Assembly (NCBI GenBank): GCA_020975725.1
Contig: QXJR01000010.1
Span: forward strand, 124,001 to 188,000
Direction of reading: 5' to 3'
Length of the DNA: 64,000 bases
From: Picocystis sp. L7
Taxonomy: Eukaryota > Chlorophyta > Picocystophyceae > Picocystales > Picocystaceae
Position numbers and translations under genes: made by a program
Shown: positions 21,687 through 30,735 of the stretch, in pieces
How positions within the stretch are numbered: the stretch's first letter is position 1
How the letters are laid out: each line of letters opens with the position of its first letter
The notes under the pieces: model-generated
Told to the model about the DNA's origin: nothing
Seen by the model: the letters and a program-made list of their open reading frames with translations, nothing else
Database searches by the model: none

Positions 21687-22397
21687 CTACCTTGGATACT
21701 CGCACCCTTCCTGTGGAATTTCCTCCAGAACGCTGGTATCCAACCCTCGATCGTTTAGCTCGGTTAGGATGCTGCGCAACAATTGCGCTGACACTTGCGG
21801 GACCTTCGTGAAAATTGCATAGCCTCCGCCGGACAGAGCAGAGTTGGGACGGCATCCTTCCCTTCCCCTTTGGTCAGGTGTTCCCGTGAGGACCACCCAT
21901 TGTTCATCACTAGCGACATCCACGACGTTCGCATCCACAATATAGATGGGCACTAGGAGCGAGGTTGGCCATCCCCTCAGCCCCATTCCCATTTGCGGTC
22001 CAGTTGGATCTGCTTCTTCCTCTCCCAATCCGTGCAACTCGAATTCTGTCCTGGAGGAGGTGACAAGTTCTCCACCGACGCCTCCTTCGTTGTAGGACCT
22101 TTGGATGGAGGCGAGCATGCGGCTTCGCAAACCGAACGGCGTGGTGATGGACCACACTTCTCGAACGCAGAAGTTGTTTTCCTGCGGATACGTGGCCGAC
22201 GGCATGGCCAGCTGCAAGTACCACGTGCTCCCACCGAACATCGTGTTGGGCAGGCGTTCTCCTTCCGGCACGAGTTGGTCCCATCCCGGCAATCCTTCCA
22301 CGAACGCGTCTGTGGGACATCCTTGGATCTTCGCGAACCATGCGCATCCCAAAAGTGCGGCCCAGAAGCAGGCCAACGGGCGCGCCATCGCCGCCAT
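21687..22397 (-). CDS. Secreted lipocalin-like protein
   Basis: 236 residues from ATG at 22397. A signal peptide is plain (ARPLACFWAALLGCAWFAKI, cleavage near QGC). The rest has lipocalin-like elements: STWYLQLAMPSATYPQENNF-CVREVW at the first strand with Cys; a central beta-rich part; DEQWVVLTGTPDQ; and GYAIFTKVPQVS before a C-terminal helix and GCEYP, as in ApoD/Blc-type lipocalins where a Cys near the end pairs with an inner one. These proteins carry small hydrophobic ligands. The match is by pattern; the Gly-x-Trp motif is replaced by GSTWY. The 3' end converges on BOP1. Confidence 0.6.
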   Translation of the reverse strand: MAAMARPLACFWAALLGCAWFAKIQGCPTDAFVEGLPGWDQLVPEGERLPNTMFGGSTWYLQLAMPSATYPQENNFCVREVWSITTPFGLRSRMLASIQRSYNEGGVGGELVTSSRTEFELHGLGEEEADPTGPQMGMGLRGWPTSLLVPIYIVDANVVDVASDEQWVVLTGTPDQRGREGCRPNSALSGGGYAIFTKVPQVSAQLLRSILTELNDRGLDTSVLEEIPQEGCEYPR

Positions 22398-22957
22398 TCC
22401 TGCTGCGCTCGTGCTGCGCTCTGCTACGGCCAACCTCGGTTTCTAGGACGGGACGAAGCGATCCCCCCGGGAGTCGAGGGAGAAACAGGGGGGGAGGGGC
22501 GGTTGGGATCCTTCCGAGAAAGAAGGAGGGGGTGTATTTACGGGAATCGACGGTCCATGGATGCGAATCGACAGGCGCAGAGGGTCCAAGGGGGTGCTTC
22601 TGGAGGTCGCGGGTTCGATTCCTCGCGATGGGGTTCAAGGCGGGTGCCATGCGAGCGTTCGTCACTCCGAAGGCGTCGACAAGAGCTTCTGAGAGTGGAG
22701 GATGTGCTCAGATGGAAGGAACACGGTGTGGCACGCCACTACATGGCTCTGGAACCACAAGTGTGCTGTACGATGGCAAAGAATGGAAGAGGGACACAAT
22801 CGGTGAAGGTGATATGCATGGTTCGAAACCGCAGACAGAACCATAAAAAGCACAGACTGAAAGCGTGCAGGGAGGCTTGGCCCACACCACGAATCAAGCG
22901 CAAGGCTTTCATATTTGTGCAGAGGAAAGATACAGGAGATGTGCTTGGCACTTTCCT
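22398..22957. other. Intergenic with an unassigned plus-strand ORF
   Basis: 560 bases between the lipocalin-like gene start and the FAN1 3' end. An ATG at 22628 opens a 72-residue frame to 22846 (MGFKAGAMRAFVTPKASTRA), and an overlapping frame contains a basic stretch, NRRQNHKKHRLKACREAW. Neither resembles a family I know; a short spliced gene convergent with FAN1 is possible. GGTTCGATTCC at about 22610 resembles a tRNA B box, but no cloverleaf forms. Confidence 0.3.
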
Positions 22958-22958
22958 T

Positions 22959-25346
22959 TTATTCGGCCACTTTAAAGACTTCCACTTGAATGCCTTGTGA
23001 AGTCAGGAAAGCTATCCATGCTCGCTGCTGTTCAGACAAGCGGTCACGGGGGCCTTTTACTTCCACCAACTTTGCGGACACTGTTTCAGGCTGCCACAGG
23101 AGTAGATCCGGCATCCCCCCCGACCATCCAGCGTGGTCTTCAGCCAAACACCGGCATATTCCAGCTATGCCATGTGGACCTAGACAAGATGCAATCGTTT
23201 TCAGCTGTCCGATATCTGCAGAGTCCCAATTTATTCCCTGACAACTCGCTCCAAAATTTATCTCCCAACAAGATTCCATCCTGCCAAACAAATCTTCCAC
23301 GGAAGACACGCGGATCGTCGCAACTCTGCTCTCAATCAATTCCCGGCGTGAGAGGTAGAATGCTTCCGAATTCCAGTCCAATGGCATTGACTGGAAACAG
23401 CTACGAAAGACACCCTGCACTTCATCATGGAAAATCACGTCCCAGAAAAGCATTGTGAAGAGGGCCCTCACGCATCCCCCTTCGTCATGAACCCCGCTCC
23501 AACCCCCGTTTTCAGCGCAACCATACCACTGGAGGGCTAACTTTTCCACCGAGCATGACTCCCCATCTAACCCACGGAACAAATTCTTGAACCCTACTTT
23601 CTTTTCCAAAGGTTCCTGCACTATCCTCACCTGACTGGGTTCTTCAGGCAAGGAATGGGCCCACACTGGCCTCTTCCACCGCCGTGGTGGTTTTCCCAGC
23701 CGCAATATTCTTTTCTGAATTGCTATCCTATCCCCGCACTTCACGTGCTCGTCTGCTAATGCGGCCTCTGCCGTCTCCAAGCTCTCAACTGGTTTCTTCA
23801 GGTGCTCCAGGTTTATGCACAGGCGTTGCCACCACGATCCCCTTTTACCAACAAAGCACCTCGTTCCAAGAAGTTGACGGAGCAGCTCGTTGGCTTGAAC
23901 GTACTGTTTTTTGTTCTCAAAGATTGAGACTGCGATGTTTCCAATGGCTGCATGGACCCAAGCAGCGCTGAATCTCGCTAGATAGAACGGGGGACCACCT
24001 TCTGCTTCCGGCAAGGGTGCGCTTTTCCTGACCGCTCCAGATTCCAACATTTCTAGGGTGGGCTTCATCAATTCAAGAGCTCTGTCCAAATCTCCCGCAC
24101 TCAGCAAAGCCTCAACCTTCCTTGCATGAAAAACAATCTCCTCGTATTCTAACATCTCTTTCCTGCTTTGGAAAATCGATGGTCCCTTGTTCACGTTGTA
24201 CTTGGGGTATTGAATTACTCCCATATCTGCAAGGATGAACTTCGAAAAGTCTGAGCTATATTCCAGGAACAAGAGGAATTGCATGCGCCTCATCGTAGTG
24301 ATCGCAGCATCGGATATCCGTATCCAAGGGCCTGCTTTTCCTTTCAGGTATGCCAGAACCTTCTCTGATGGACCTAAAGCATTGCTCTTAAAGTACTGAC
24401 TGGCGGCTTTCTGTCTCCAAGGAACATCGATAAGTTCGTTCTTTGTCATCTTGTTGAGTTCTTTGGTTGTCACCAAGCCCACAGCGAGCAGAAGGGCCTT
24501 CAGTTCTTCTACAGTAAGCGTACGCAGCATTTCCCTCAGCTGCTGCTCATCCTCTCCAGTTGCTTCCTCTACAAGCGACTTGCTGAGGAGAACGCCCACA
24601 CTCATCTCGGTGAGCTCTTCATCCATGTAGGTAAGCTTGTCCACCCGAAACCAGGGTCCTTTACGGGTGAACAATTTGGCAAACATGGCCATCGCCTCGT
24701 CTGGGAGGTCCCTCAGGGTGAGGTACACAGCCTTTTCGTCTTCGTCTAATAGGGTAAGGTCATTCTCGTCGATGCTGTCCAGCAGCATGCGAAAGATGTG
24801 GCAGGTCTTCCGGATGCCGACCCTCGCCTGTCCTGCCGTTGGGTATGCAATTCCGCTTTTCCGCGCCTTCTCCATCAACCTGTCCATTTCCTTTATGCTC
24901 CAAGTCTCCCCTACGAACTCGACTTGCAGTTTGAGCGGCAACGGCTTTCCCGCTTCCTCTGGGTCCCCTTCTTCGAGCGGCCTGGTTTTCAGGCTCAGCA
25001 TTCCTTCGTCGAGCAGAGGGCTGAGGATCTCGGCCGTACGTGCTGGTACGTATCCTAGCACCGCACGGCTATCTACCTGCACCACCCTCAATGCGTTTTC
25101 GTCCTTTTGATTGTCTTTTTCTCTCTCCACTCTCACGTGATCGCCTGCTTCGGCTCTGGTTCCTGCCCTCCACTTCCGTCCCACGAGGCGTGTTTCGAGT
25201 TCCTTCGTGCGTCCTTCCCCTCCCTCCCACCCCTCCACCGTGCGCCTGGAACGCTTGGTTTCCCTGGGAGGCACTTCCGCCACGCCCAGCATCACCTGCA
25301 GCGACACGTGTCCGCGCAGCATGCGACCACCTCCGTGCTGCGCCAT
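22959..25346 (-). CDS. FAN1: FAN1 structure-specific nuclease (HIRAN + VRR-NUC)
   Basis: 795 residues, ATG at 25346. The N-terminal HIRAN domain spans about residues 10-135 (RGHVSLQVMLGVAEVPPRET; VLGYVPARTAEILSPLLDEG). A SAP-like region near residue 280-320 (LTVEELKALLLAVGLVTTKE) and a helical TPR-like middle follow. The C-terminal VRR-NUC domain has GGMPDLLLW (Asp747) and LVEVKGPRD (Glu762, Lys764), the PD-(D/E)xK active site. FAN1 cuts flaps and unhooks DNA inter-strand crosslinks. Plant FAN1 has HIRAN where animals have an UBZ finger, so this fits a green lineage. It is divergent from the DUF3605 gene over a 153-base promoter with three GTTAAC-like motifs. Confidence 0.93.
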   Translation of the reverse strand: MAQHGGGRMLRGHVSLQVMLGVAEVPPRETKRSRRTVEGWEGGEGRTKELETRLVGRKWRAGTRAEAGDHVRVEREKDNQKDENALRVVQVDSRAVLGYVPARTAEILSPLLDEGMLSLKTRPLEEGDPEEAGKPLPLKLQVEFVGETWSIKEMDRLMEKARKSGIAYPTAGQARVGIRKTCHIFRMLLDSIDENDLTLLDEDEKAVYLTLRDLPDEAMAMFAKLFTRKGPWFRVDKLTYMDEELTEMSVGVLLSKSLVEEATGEDEQQLREMLRTLTVEELKALLLAVGLVTTKELNKMTKNELIDVPWRQKAASQYFKSNALGPSEKVLAYLKGKAGPWIRISDAAITTMRRMQFLLFLEYSSDFSKFILADMGVIQYPKYNVNKGPSIFQSRKEMLEYEEIVFHARKVEALLSAGDLDRALELMKPTLEMLESGAVRKSAPLPEAEGGPPFYLARFSAAWVHAAIGNIAVSIFENKKQYVQANELLRQLLGTRCFVGKRGSWWQRLCINLEHLKKPVESLETAEAALADEHVKCGDRIAIQKRILRLGKPPRRWKRPVWAHSLPEEPSQVRIVQEPLEKKVGFKNLFRGLDGESCSVEKLALQWYGCAENGGWSGVHDEGGCVRALFTMLFWDVIFHDEVQGVFRSCFQSMPLDWNSEAFYLSRRELIESRVATIRVSSVEDLFGRMESCWEINFGASCQGINWDSADIGQLKTIASCLGPHGIAGICRCLAEDHAGWSGGMPDLLLWQPETVSAKLVEVKGPRDRLSEQQRAWIAFLTSQGIQVEVFKVAE

Positions 25347-25375
25347 GCTGCGCGTGCTGCGCTCGACTGGATGGG

Positions 25376-25443
25376 ATTAACCTCACCGAAGTTAACTCCA
25401 GCCCCCCCTCCAGTTGGGTCGGGTCCATGCCCTGGGGTTAACC
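25376..25443. promoter_or_regulatory. Bidirectional promoter with ATTAACC, GTTAAC and GGTTAACC
   Basis: In the 153 bases between the FAN1 and DUF3605 start codons are ATTAACC (25376-25382), GTTAAC (25391-25396) and GGTTAACC (25436-25443). The same hexamer recurs upstream of several other genes here, so I take it as a promoter element. Confidence 0.45.
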
Positions 25444-25499
25444 TGGGCAAAAACCGTGGAAGGGGACAGCTGTGGCGGGTGCAACGACGAACGGTGGAA

Positions 25500-26091
25500 A
25501 TGACCGTCGCCAAGGCGCCACACAGCTGGGATTTCCTCGTGCGAGCGGTCCAGAAAGGAGGCGTAGAAGGACTGGCTGCATTGGGAAGGTCGAAGGAGAC
25601 CTTGCGGGCGTACCAGGAGAGGAAGGCCGAGGTGAGTGAGAAGGAGGGAAGAGAGCCAGACACGAAGTACACCGACCTGTGAAGGTGAAGGGTGGCTGAC
25701 CCCACGAACTGACACGTGCGGGATACAGATACTCTCCGAATTCGATACCATAGCGGATCACGTGCTCGTCAATTTGCTGGGGGTGCCGTCTACCCGAGGA
25801 CATGAGCAAGGGAAGCGGAAAGCAGACAGGTCCAAGCTGACACAAGTAAACAAACTGGTCTATACGCTCAACGATTTTCCGTACTACGTGGAACCAGGAA
25901 TCGAACATGGCGTCGTTTGGAGCACTGGAAAGCTCCGTGAAAAGGATATGCTTGCTCTGCTGGATGAGAAATTAAGCGGCAGGGAAAGGATTTATTTCAT
26001 CAACCCCCCATCTCTTCAAAGCGTTGCAGAGGTGGAACATGCGCACGTCTTCAGCAGGGATGCATCCACAGACAGCAAAACTGAACCCTGA
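25500..26091 (+). CDS. DUF3605-family protein (one intron)
   Basis: Exon 1 25500-25631, 97-bp intron (GTGAGT...ATACAG), exon 2 25729-26091, phase 0; 164 residues. The core NDFPYYVEPGIEHGVVWS and the preceding LTQVNKLVYTL match DUF3605 (PF12239), found in fungi (N-acetylglucosamine-induced protein 1-like), plants and algae. The C-terminal FINPPSLQSVAEVEHAHVFS is also family-like. The biochemical role is not established. Its TGA ends at 26091 and the stop of the next, opposite gene begins at 26092, so the two coding regions abut tail to tail. Confidence 0.8.
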
Positions 26092-26898
26092 TCAAACAAC
26101 TCGATCGGGCTTCTCTTTCCATGCCCTGGCAATGTATACCAATGCCACCCAGTCATACAACCAATGGGTGATCGAGGCAGCTGTGAGACTGCCTGTGTAG
26201 ATGTATTCCATGCCGAATAAGACACCCCCAACGCTCGCCCACAGGAAATATGTGGGCGTAACAGCATGCAACAGTCCAAACAAAGCACTAGTGGTAGCCA
26301 CGCTGAAAACGTTTCCCAGTTTCTCGCCAGCTCCGAAAACCAACACCACATCGTGCAACTTGGTCTGAACCAATCCACGAAAGAAAATTTCCTCGCCAAA
26401 TCCCGCACTCGCCGCGACCAAACCCAGCCCCAAAAAGGACACGTTGCTCAGTGCCGGAACGATGGCAGATTGCATGATCCTCTTGATTTCTTGGAACGCA
26501 GCGACTCTCTCTGTGAGAGACACAATGATACCAAAGAGGACGAGCATGGGCAACGTCCACGTCAAGGCCGACTTGATTTGGAGCGGTTCCATGAGTTTCG
26601 CGAGCAAGCTCATCCCACATATTTTTTCGGCTACTACGACAGCCAGCAGAGCGAGGAAACTATAGAATGTGACGCTTGCCCGTACTATGTCTAGTTTAGG
26701 CTTTTCTTTTCCCGTGGAAGACTGGACGTGCGGAGGCTTTTCTTCCGGCGCACACCACCTTGTGACGCCTCTCCGCCTCGTCTCGACTCTTCTTCCCCAC
26801 GCTCTCGCCTTTCTACAAGCCATGACCCCCCTTTGATGCCGTGGTGCGGTCCCCACCTTCAACAGCCGCGGCATGCTGAGGCCGGTCATCACCTCCAT
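26092..26898 (-). CDS. CPBP-family (CAAX protease and bacteriocin-processing-like) membrane protease
   Basis: 268 residues from ATG at 26898 (MEVMTGLSMPRLLKVG); the frame is open upstream to an ATG at 27090. The start resembles a chloroplast transit peptide: many Arg and few acidic residues. Four or more membrane spans follow. The ABI/CPBP motifs are clear: GFGEEIFFRGLVQ (motif 1, EExxxR), FGLLHAVTPTYF (motif 2, His) and ASITHWLYDWVAL (motif 3, His). Plant members are plastid proteases, and yeast RCE1 is a distant relative. The substrate is unknown. Confidence 0.88.
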   Translation of the reverse strand: MEVMTGLSMPRLLKVGTAPRHQRGVMACRKARAWGRRVETRRRGVTRWCAPEEKPPHVQSSTGKEKPKLDIVRASVTFYSFLALLAVVVAEKICGMSLLAKLMEPLQIKSALTWTLPMLVLFGIIVSLTERVAAFQEIKRIMQSAIVPALSNVSFLGLGLVAASAGFGEEIFFRGLVQTKLHDVVLVFGAGEKLGNVFSVATTSALFGLLHAVTPTYFLWASVGGVLFGMEYIYTGSLTAASITHWLYDWVALVYIARAWKEKPDRVV

Positions 26899-29743
26899 CG
26901 CCGACGGCGTCGCTGGAACACTCGGCTGCCTTCGTCTTGGGTTCGTTTTCCCTTTTCTCTGATCCACTCGCAAATGGATCGGGTAGACCTCCGGGTCTCC
27001 CTGGTCGAGCGATCCGAAGAGAAGGGGATTGAGGATCTTCGCAGGGACTTCATCAACGTGGGGCTCACGGTGTAGGTAGTAGAGGCACATGGCCCCTCAA
27101 CCATCTATCCATGGGGGACCATCGATCTCGACGGCCACGGTCCTGAAGCAGCACCGTGGGAACATCTACACAGCAGTCGAAGTCACAGAGGGAGTGAACA
27201 AGCCATCAAGGCACTCGGAAGTGGCTTTCCCAACAAGTTTGTTGCATCTTTGGATGGAAAGTCAACACGAAGAGGGGATGTTAGACACCAACCGTTGGGT
27301 GCCATCGAAAAGTCAAAGCAACCGAGAAAGAATCGAGGGATGAGTAAGATCTGAGGCAGCACGCAAAGTTAAACGAAGAAGAATTCCGATCGCAGTTCCC
27401 TACCTTCTACAATCCATCGTAAATTGGGACATTGCAATGGGATTTCGATCGATAGTTTAGACACTTGGAAGATGAGGTGAAAGGGCGCGTGCATGCATGG
27501 GGACAAGGTACTCATTTTAAAGTGTACGCAATCGAAACTTGGAAGTGTGCGTGGAAGAATTTGGACGCCAATGGGAGGCTTGGAACCACACAACTTGTTT
27601 CATCTTGCACAAGCGTGTTCCAAACGTGCAAGCGGCTTAGTTCACGGAAATTGTCCTTACCCCAATTATTGTCTCATTCCACCATGTTCCATGGAATGTT
27701 CGTCTCCATCGGACATCTAGGACCGCTACGCCCTTTTCACGCACCCATATCTAGTGTTTGTCTTTCGTACGCTCTTTCTTTACAATTGCAGACAACGTTG
27801 TAGTGTATCATGCACGGTGTTTCTCCATCACGTCCATGCGTTTTGATGCGAGGATGTTTAATCATGGAATCGACCTCGAAAACGGCATGGTCGGTGCCCC
27901 TTTGGCGCACCAAACGTTCTTCCCTTGTACAACATAGCCGTTTACCATCGCGCTTTGCTTTATGAGCAGCTCATCAATGCTATCTTTGAGTATGACAACT
28001 ATTCAATGGGATGCTTTTCCCTCTCCATAAGGAAGACACGATTACACTCGATATACCTAGTACAAGCTTGATCGACGCGCGAAACATCACAACTGCGCAC
28101 GGGAAACCAATCTCTGTGTTCGCAAAGGAAACCTATAATCTGGTGGCGATGGAGCCTTGATCCCATTCATAAATAATCAACTAAAGCTTGGCAATTATCG
28201 TTTGTGTAATTACTACGAACTCGGCTCCATGTTATGTATATTGTGGCTTGAAATTTTTCGATGAATAAAAGGACGAACTTATACGACTTGGTACCCACTC
28301 GTTGGAAGGAAGTAGGGGCTTTGATATGTGCATTTAGGGGAATATCTACAAAGCAACTCCATCTTCTGATGGACATGTCCCGCTCGAACATTGGTGTAAC
28401 GAGCCGCCTTGGATGAAGAGAGTATAAAAGTACCTGCTTGAAGCCATTAATCGAGTATTGCCTCGCGTGATTGCGACCTCAGAATGCGTAAATTGCCACA
28501 TCGTAAAGTGCCCATCGTACCCATGATCTAGACCGTTCAAATTTTCTATAGAGTACCCATCAACATGCTTGCACGAATCTCTATGTAGCACAAGGACATG
28601 GGATTCGCTTCTTTTAACGTGAAACCTTTGAAAGGAGTCGCATGCTTTGCTTGCTAGTTTGATAGCAAGTGTTGTACGTCTTGGGGAGATTTCTGCTCTA
28701 AGGAAGTGAAATCCTAAATCCTAGTTGCAAATTAATAGACAACGAGAATACAATGCACGTGACTCGTCCTAGCGTCCATATGTATTGTGAGTCCGCAAGT
28801 TTGTATTGACTCCTTCGACGACCTCCACCATATCTTACCTTCCCAATCGAAATTTGAATAGAACCATCTCGACACAAAAGCATGCACATTTGCATGGTTT
28901 CAATCGAGTGCATCAAAGATGCTCACAATGGGGAGAGATCCGTTAAAATGCACTCTTGCAAGCTGCCACAATGACTTCATCCCCATGACATGAATATTGT
29001 ATTTGGGCATGGTAGTGTTTTTTTCCAAGTGGATAGGATCTACCTATACTTTTCCAAAGGATAACGTGTCATTTGCGTGAGAGTAGTTGAGCAAGGCTAC
29101 GCAAGTATGTTGACTTCTCGTGGCAATAAGATGAATGTACATCGAGCCTATAATCTTGGGCATGACAAGTTGGACGATATCTTTGATTGCTCCCAAGACA
29201 GGCGAGAGTTAAAATCGCTTATTCCAATGCGAACTCTCAAACATGTGCACTTGCATGCTCACCTTGGCCAAGCTTGTACCCTAGCATGTCCGTGTTTGAA
29301 CATTGTCAATCGGGACGAAGACCCAGGGACACCTGTATTGATGACAACTTTGGCTCGGCGTCAAGCGAAGAGCGTTGAAATTGCTCATGCTTAAAAAATT
29401 GCGAAAGGATGCAATTGTAGTTGGGTTTCCTTTCCCCTTTTGATCAATGTCAAGATGGTCCGACGGCTTGCCAATCAAGCGGACACTTGTCCTTGTTAGG
29501 AGTACGTTCTATCTCGATTTCCCATTCGTTTAGGCCGTGATTTTTGAGGTGGTTCCTGTCTCCATTCCTCTCCTACTCTCATCGACCCCCCTTGGAGAAG
29601 GCCGTTTGGCTCTCCCCCGGTCCTGCTACAGCCGTGCTGCGCTCGTGCTTCGCGTGCTGCGCTATCGATCCGTGCACCAAGCGTCCTTTGCGGCCACAGA
29701 CAGATCTTGAACGTCGCATCCAGTCGCCAAGAGAGGTGTTGGG
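26899..29743. other. Low-GC gene-poor stretch, possible transposon relic
   Basis: About 2.8 kb. From 27100 to 29500 base composition is clearly AT-richer than the host genes, similar to the inside of the two transposons further on, and no frame exceeds about 110 residues. Translations give fragments without recognisable domains. I see no long direct or inverted repeat. It may be a decayed mobile element, too eroded to classify. GTGCTGCGC repeats lie at 29633-29665, just ahead of the next gene. Confidence 0.35.
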
Positions 29744-30328
29744 ATGGACAGGGAGGTGTCCGCGTGGCTGAGGGTGTGTGCCACGGCAGGGATCCTGCTC
29801 GGACGGATTCAGGGGTTCGTGCCACAATGGGAGATCCAAGACACGTGGGAAGGATACATCCATCTCGCTGCAAGCATACCAGAACCTTGCAGAGGAGAGT
29901 GCCAGGCTGAGATACTGGAGGCCAGCGACGCCGACGAGCACCAACAATCGCGAGTGGTCTGGGCTGGAGTGCTGCAACCAAATCACGTCTTCCAGACCAC
30001 TGGGAGGGGAAACTTCAGCATCATGACCGTGAATGTGGATTGCAACGAGCATATCTGCTTTTCTGTGCCTACAAGTGCTTTCATTGTTCCTGGAGAACGA
30101 AAAAATCGTTTCCACATCTTTCCAAATCAAGAATTCTTGCCTGAACAAGATGAGGTGCCTATGGTGGATGAGATCACACAGATACTGAATACATCCAAGG
30201 CAAACATCCACACCGGCAGCTATAGGAAAGTTGAGCAGTATTCGTTGAAGCCTCTATTGATTTGCATACGAATGGTTGCCTTCTGGTCAAGACTGAGAGA
30301 TGCCATCAAATGGCGAAAGTGTTCATGA
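29744..30328 (+). CDS. Unidentified 194-residue protein
   Basis: ATG at 29744 (MDREVSAWLRVCATAGILLG) opens a frame with a weakly hydrophobic N-terminus that could be a signal sequence, followed by beta-rich sequence with paired Cys (CRGEC; NVDCNEHICFSV) and an acidic segment (EFLPEQDEVPMVDEITQIL). No family is recognised. A second frame, 30262-30504, overlaps the end and could be a following exon (VFMKRWSGYPLLPRQNIFWQ), so the C-terminus given here may be wrong. Confidence 0.45.
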   Translation: MDREVSAWLRVCATAGILLGRIQGFVPQWEIQDTWEGYIHLAASIPEPCRGECQAEILEASDADEHQQSRVVWAGVLQPNHVFQTTGRGNFSIMTVNVDCNEHICFSVPTSAFIVPGERKNRFHIFPNQEFLPEQDEVPMVDEITQILNTSKANIHTGSYRKVEQYSLKPLLICIRMVAFWSRLRDAIKWRKCS

Positions 30329-30735
30329 AAAGGTGGTCTGGGTACCCTCTTCTGCCCCGTCAAAACATCTTCTGGCAAAAGAAGCTCTACGAATTTACAT
30401 TTGCAACACAAGCCGGACGAAATATCTGGAAAACCTGGATGAATGGAGCGAAGTCAAGCCTGCATCCCAATAGATCATGTCAGCAAGCTGGTGAAGTGGG
30501 CTGAGCTTCCCGATAACCACTGTCTACGAAGAATTCTTCATTGGCTTGCCTGAATGATGGAAAGTTTGATACTCTATTGCGGGCATTGTAGTGTTGCGAA
30601 CATGCCAGAAGAATGGCTAAGAGCACAAGCTATCTTTTTTGGAAACCACGCCTGGACCAATCCAGGCATTGATAAATTGCACTTCACGAAACAAAAAGGG
30701 TCTGTGAGCGAAAAATAATTACCATATCTTTATTC
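30329..30735. other. 3' flanking region
   Basis: 407 bases between the unidentified gene and the reductase 3' end. The open frame up to 30504 may be part of the preceding gene. AATAAA for the reductase lies at 30729-30734 on the minus strand, directly after its stop. Confidence 0.35.

Noticed and set aside
22560-22632. tRNA gene suggested by GGTTCGATTCC (B-box-like)
   Set aside because: The T stem pairs imperfectly, no acceptor stem pairs with the 3' side, and no D arm or A box is found at the right distance.
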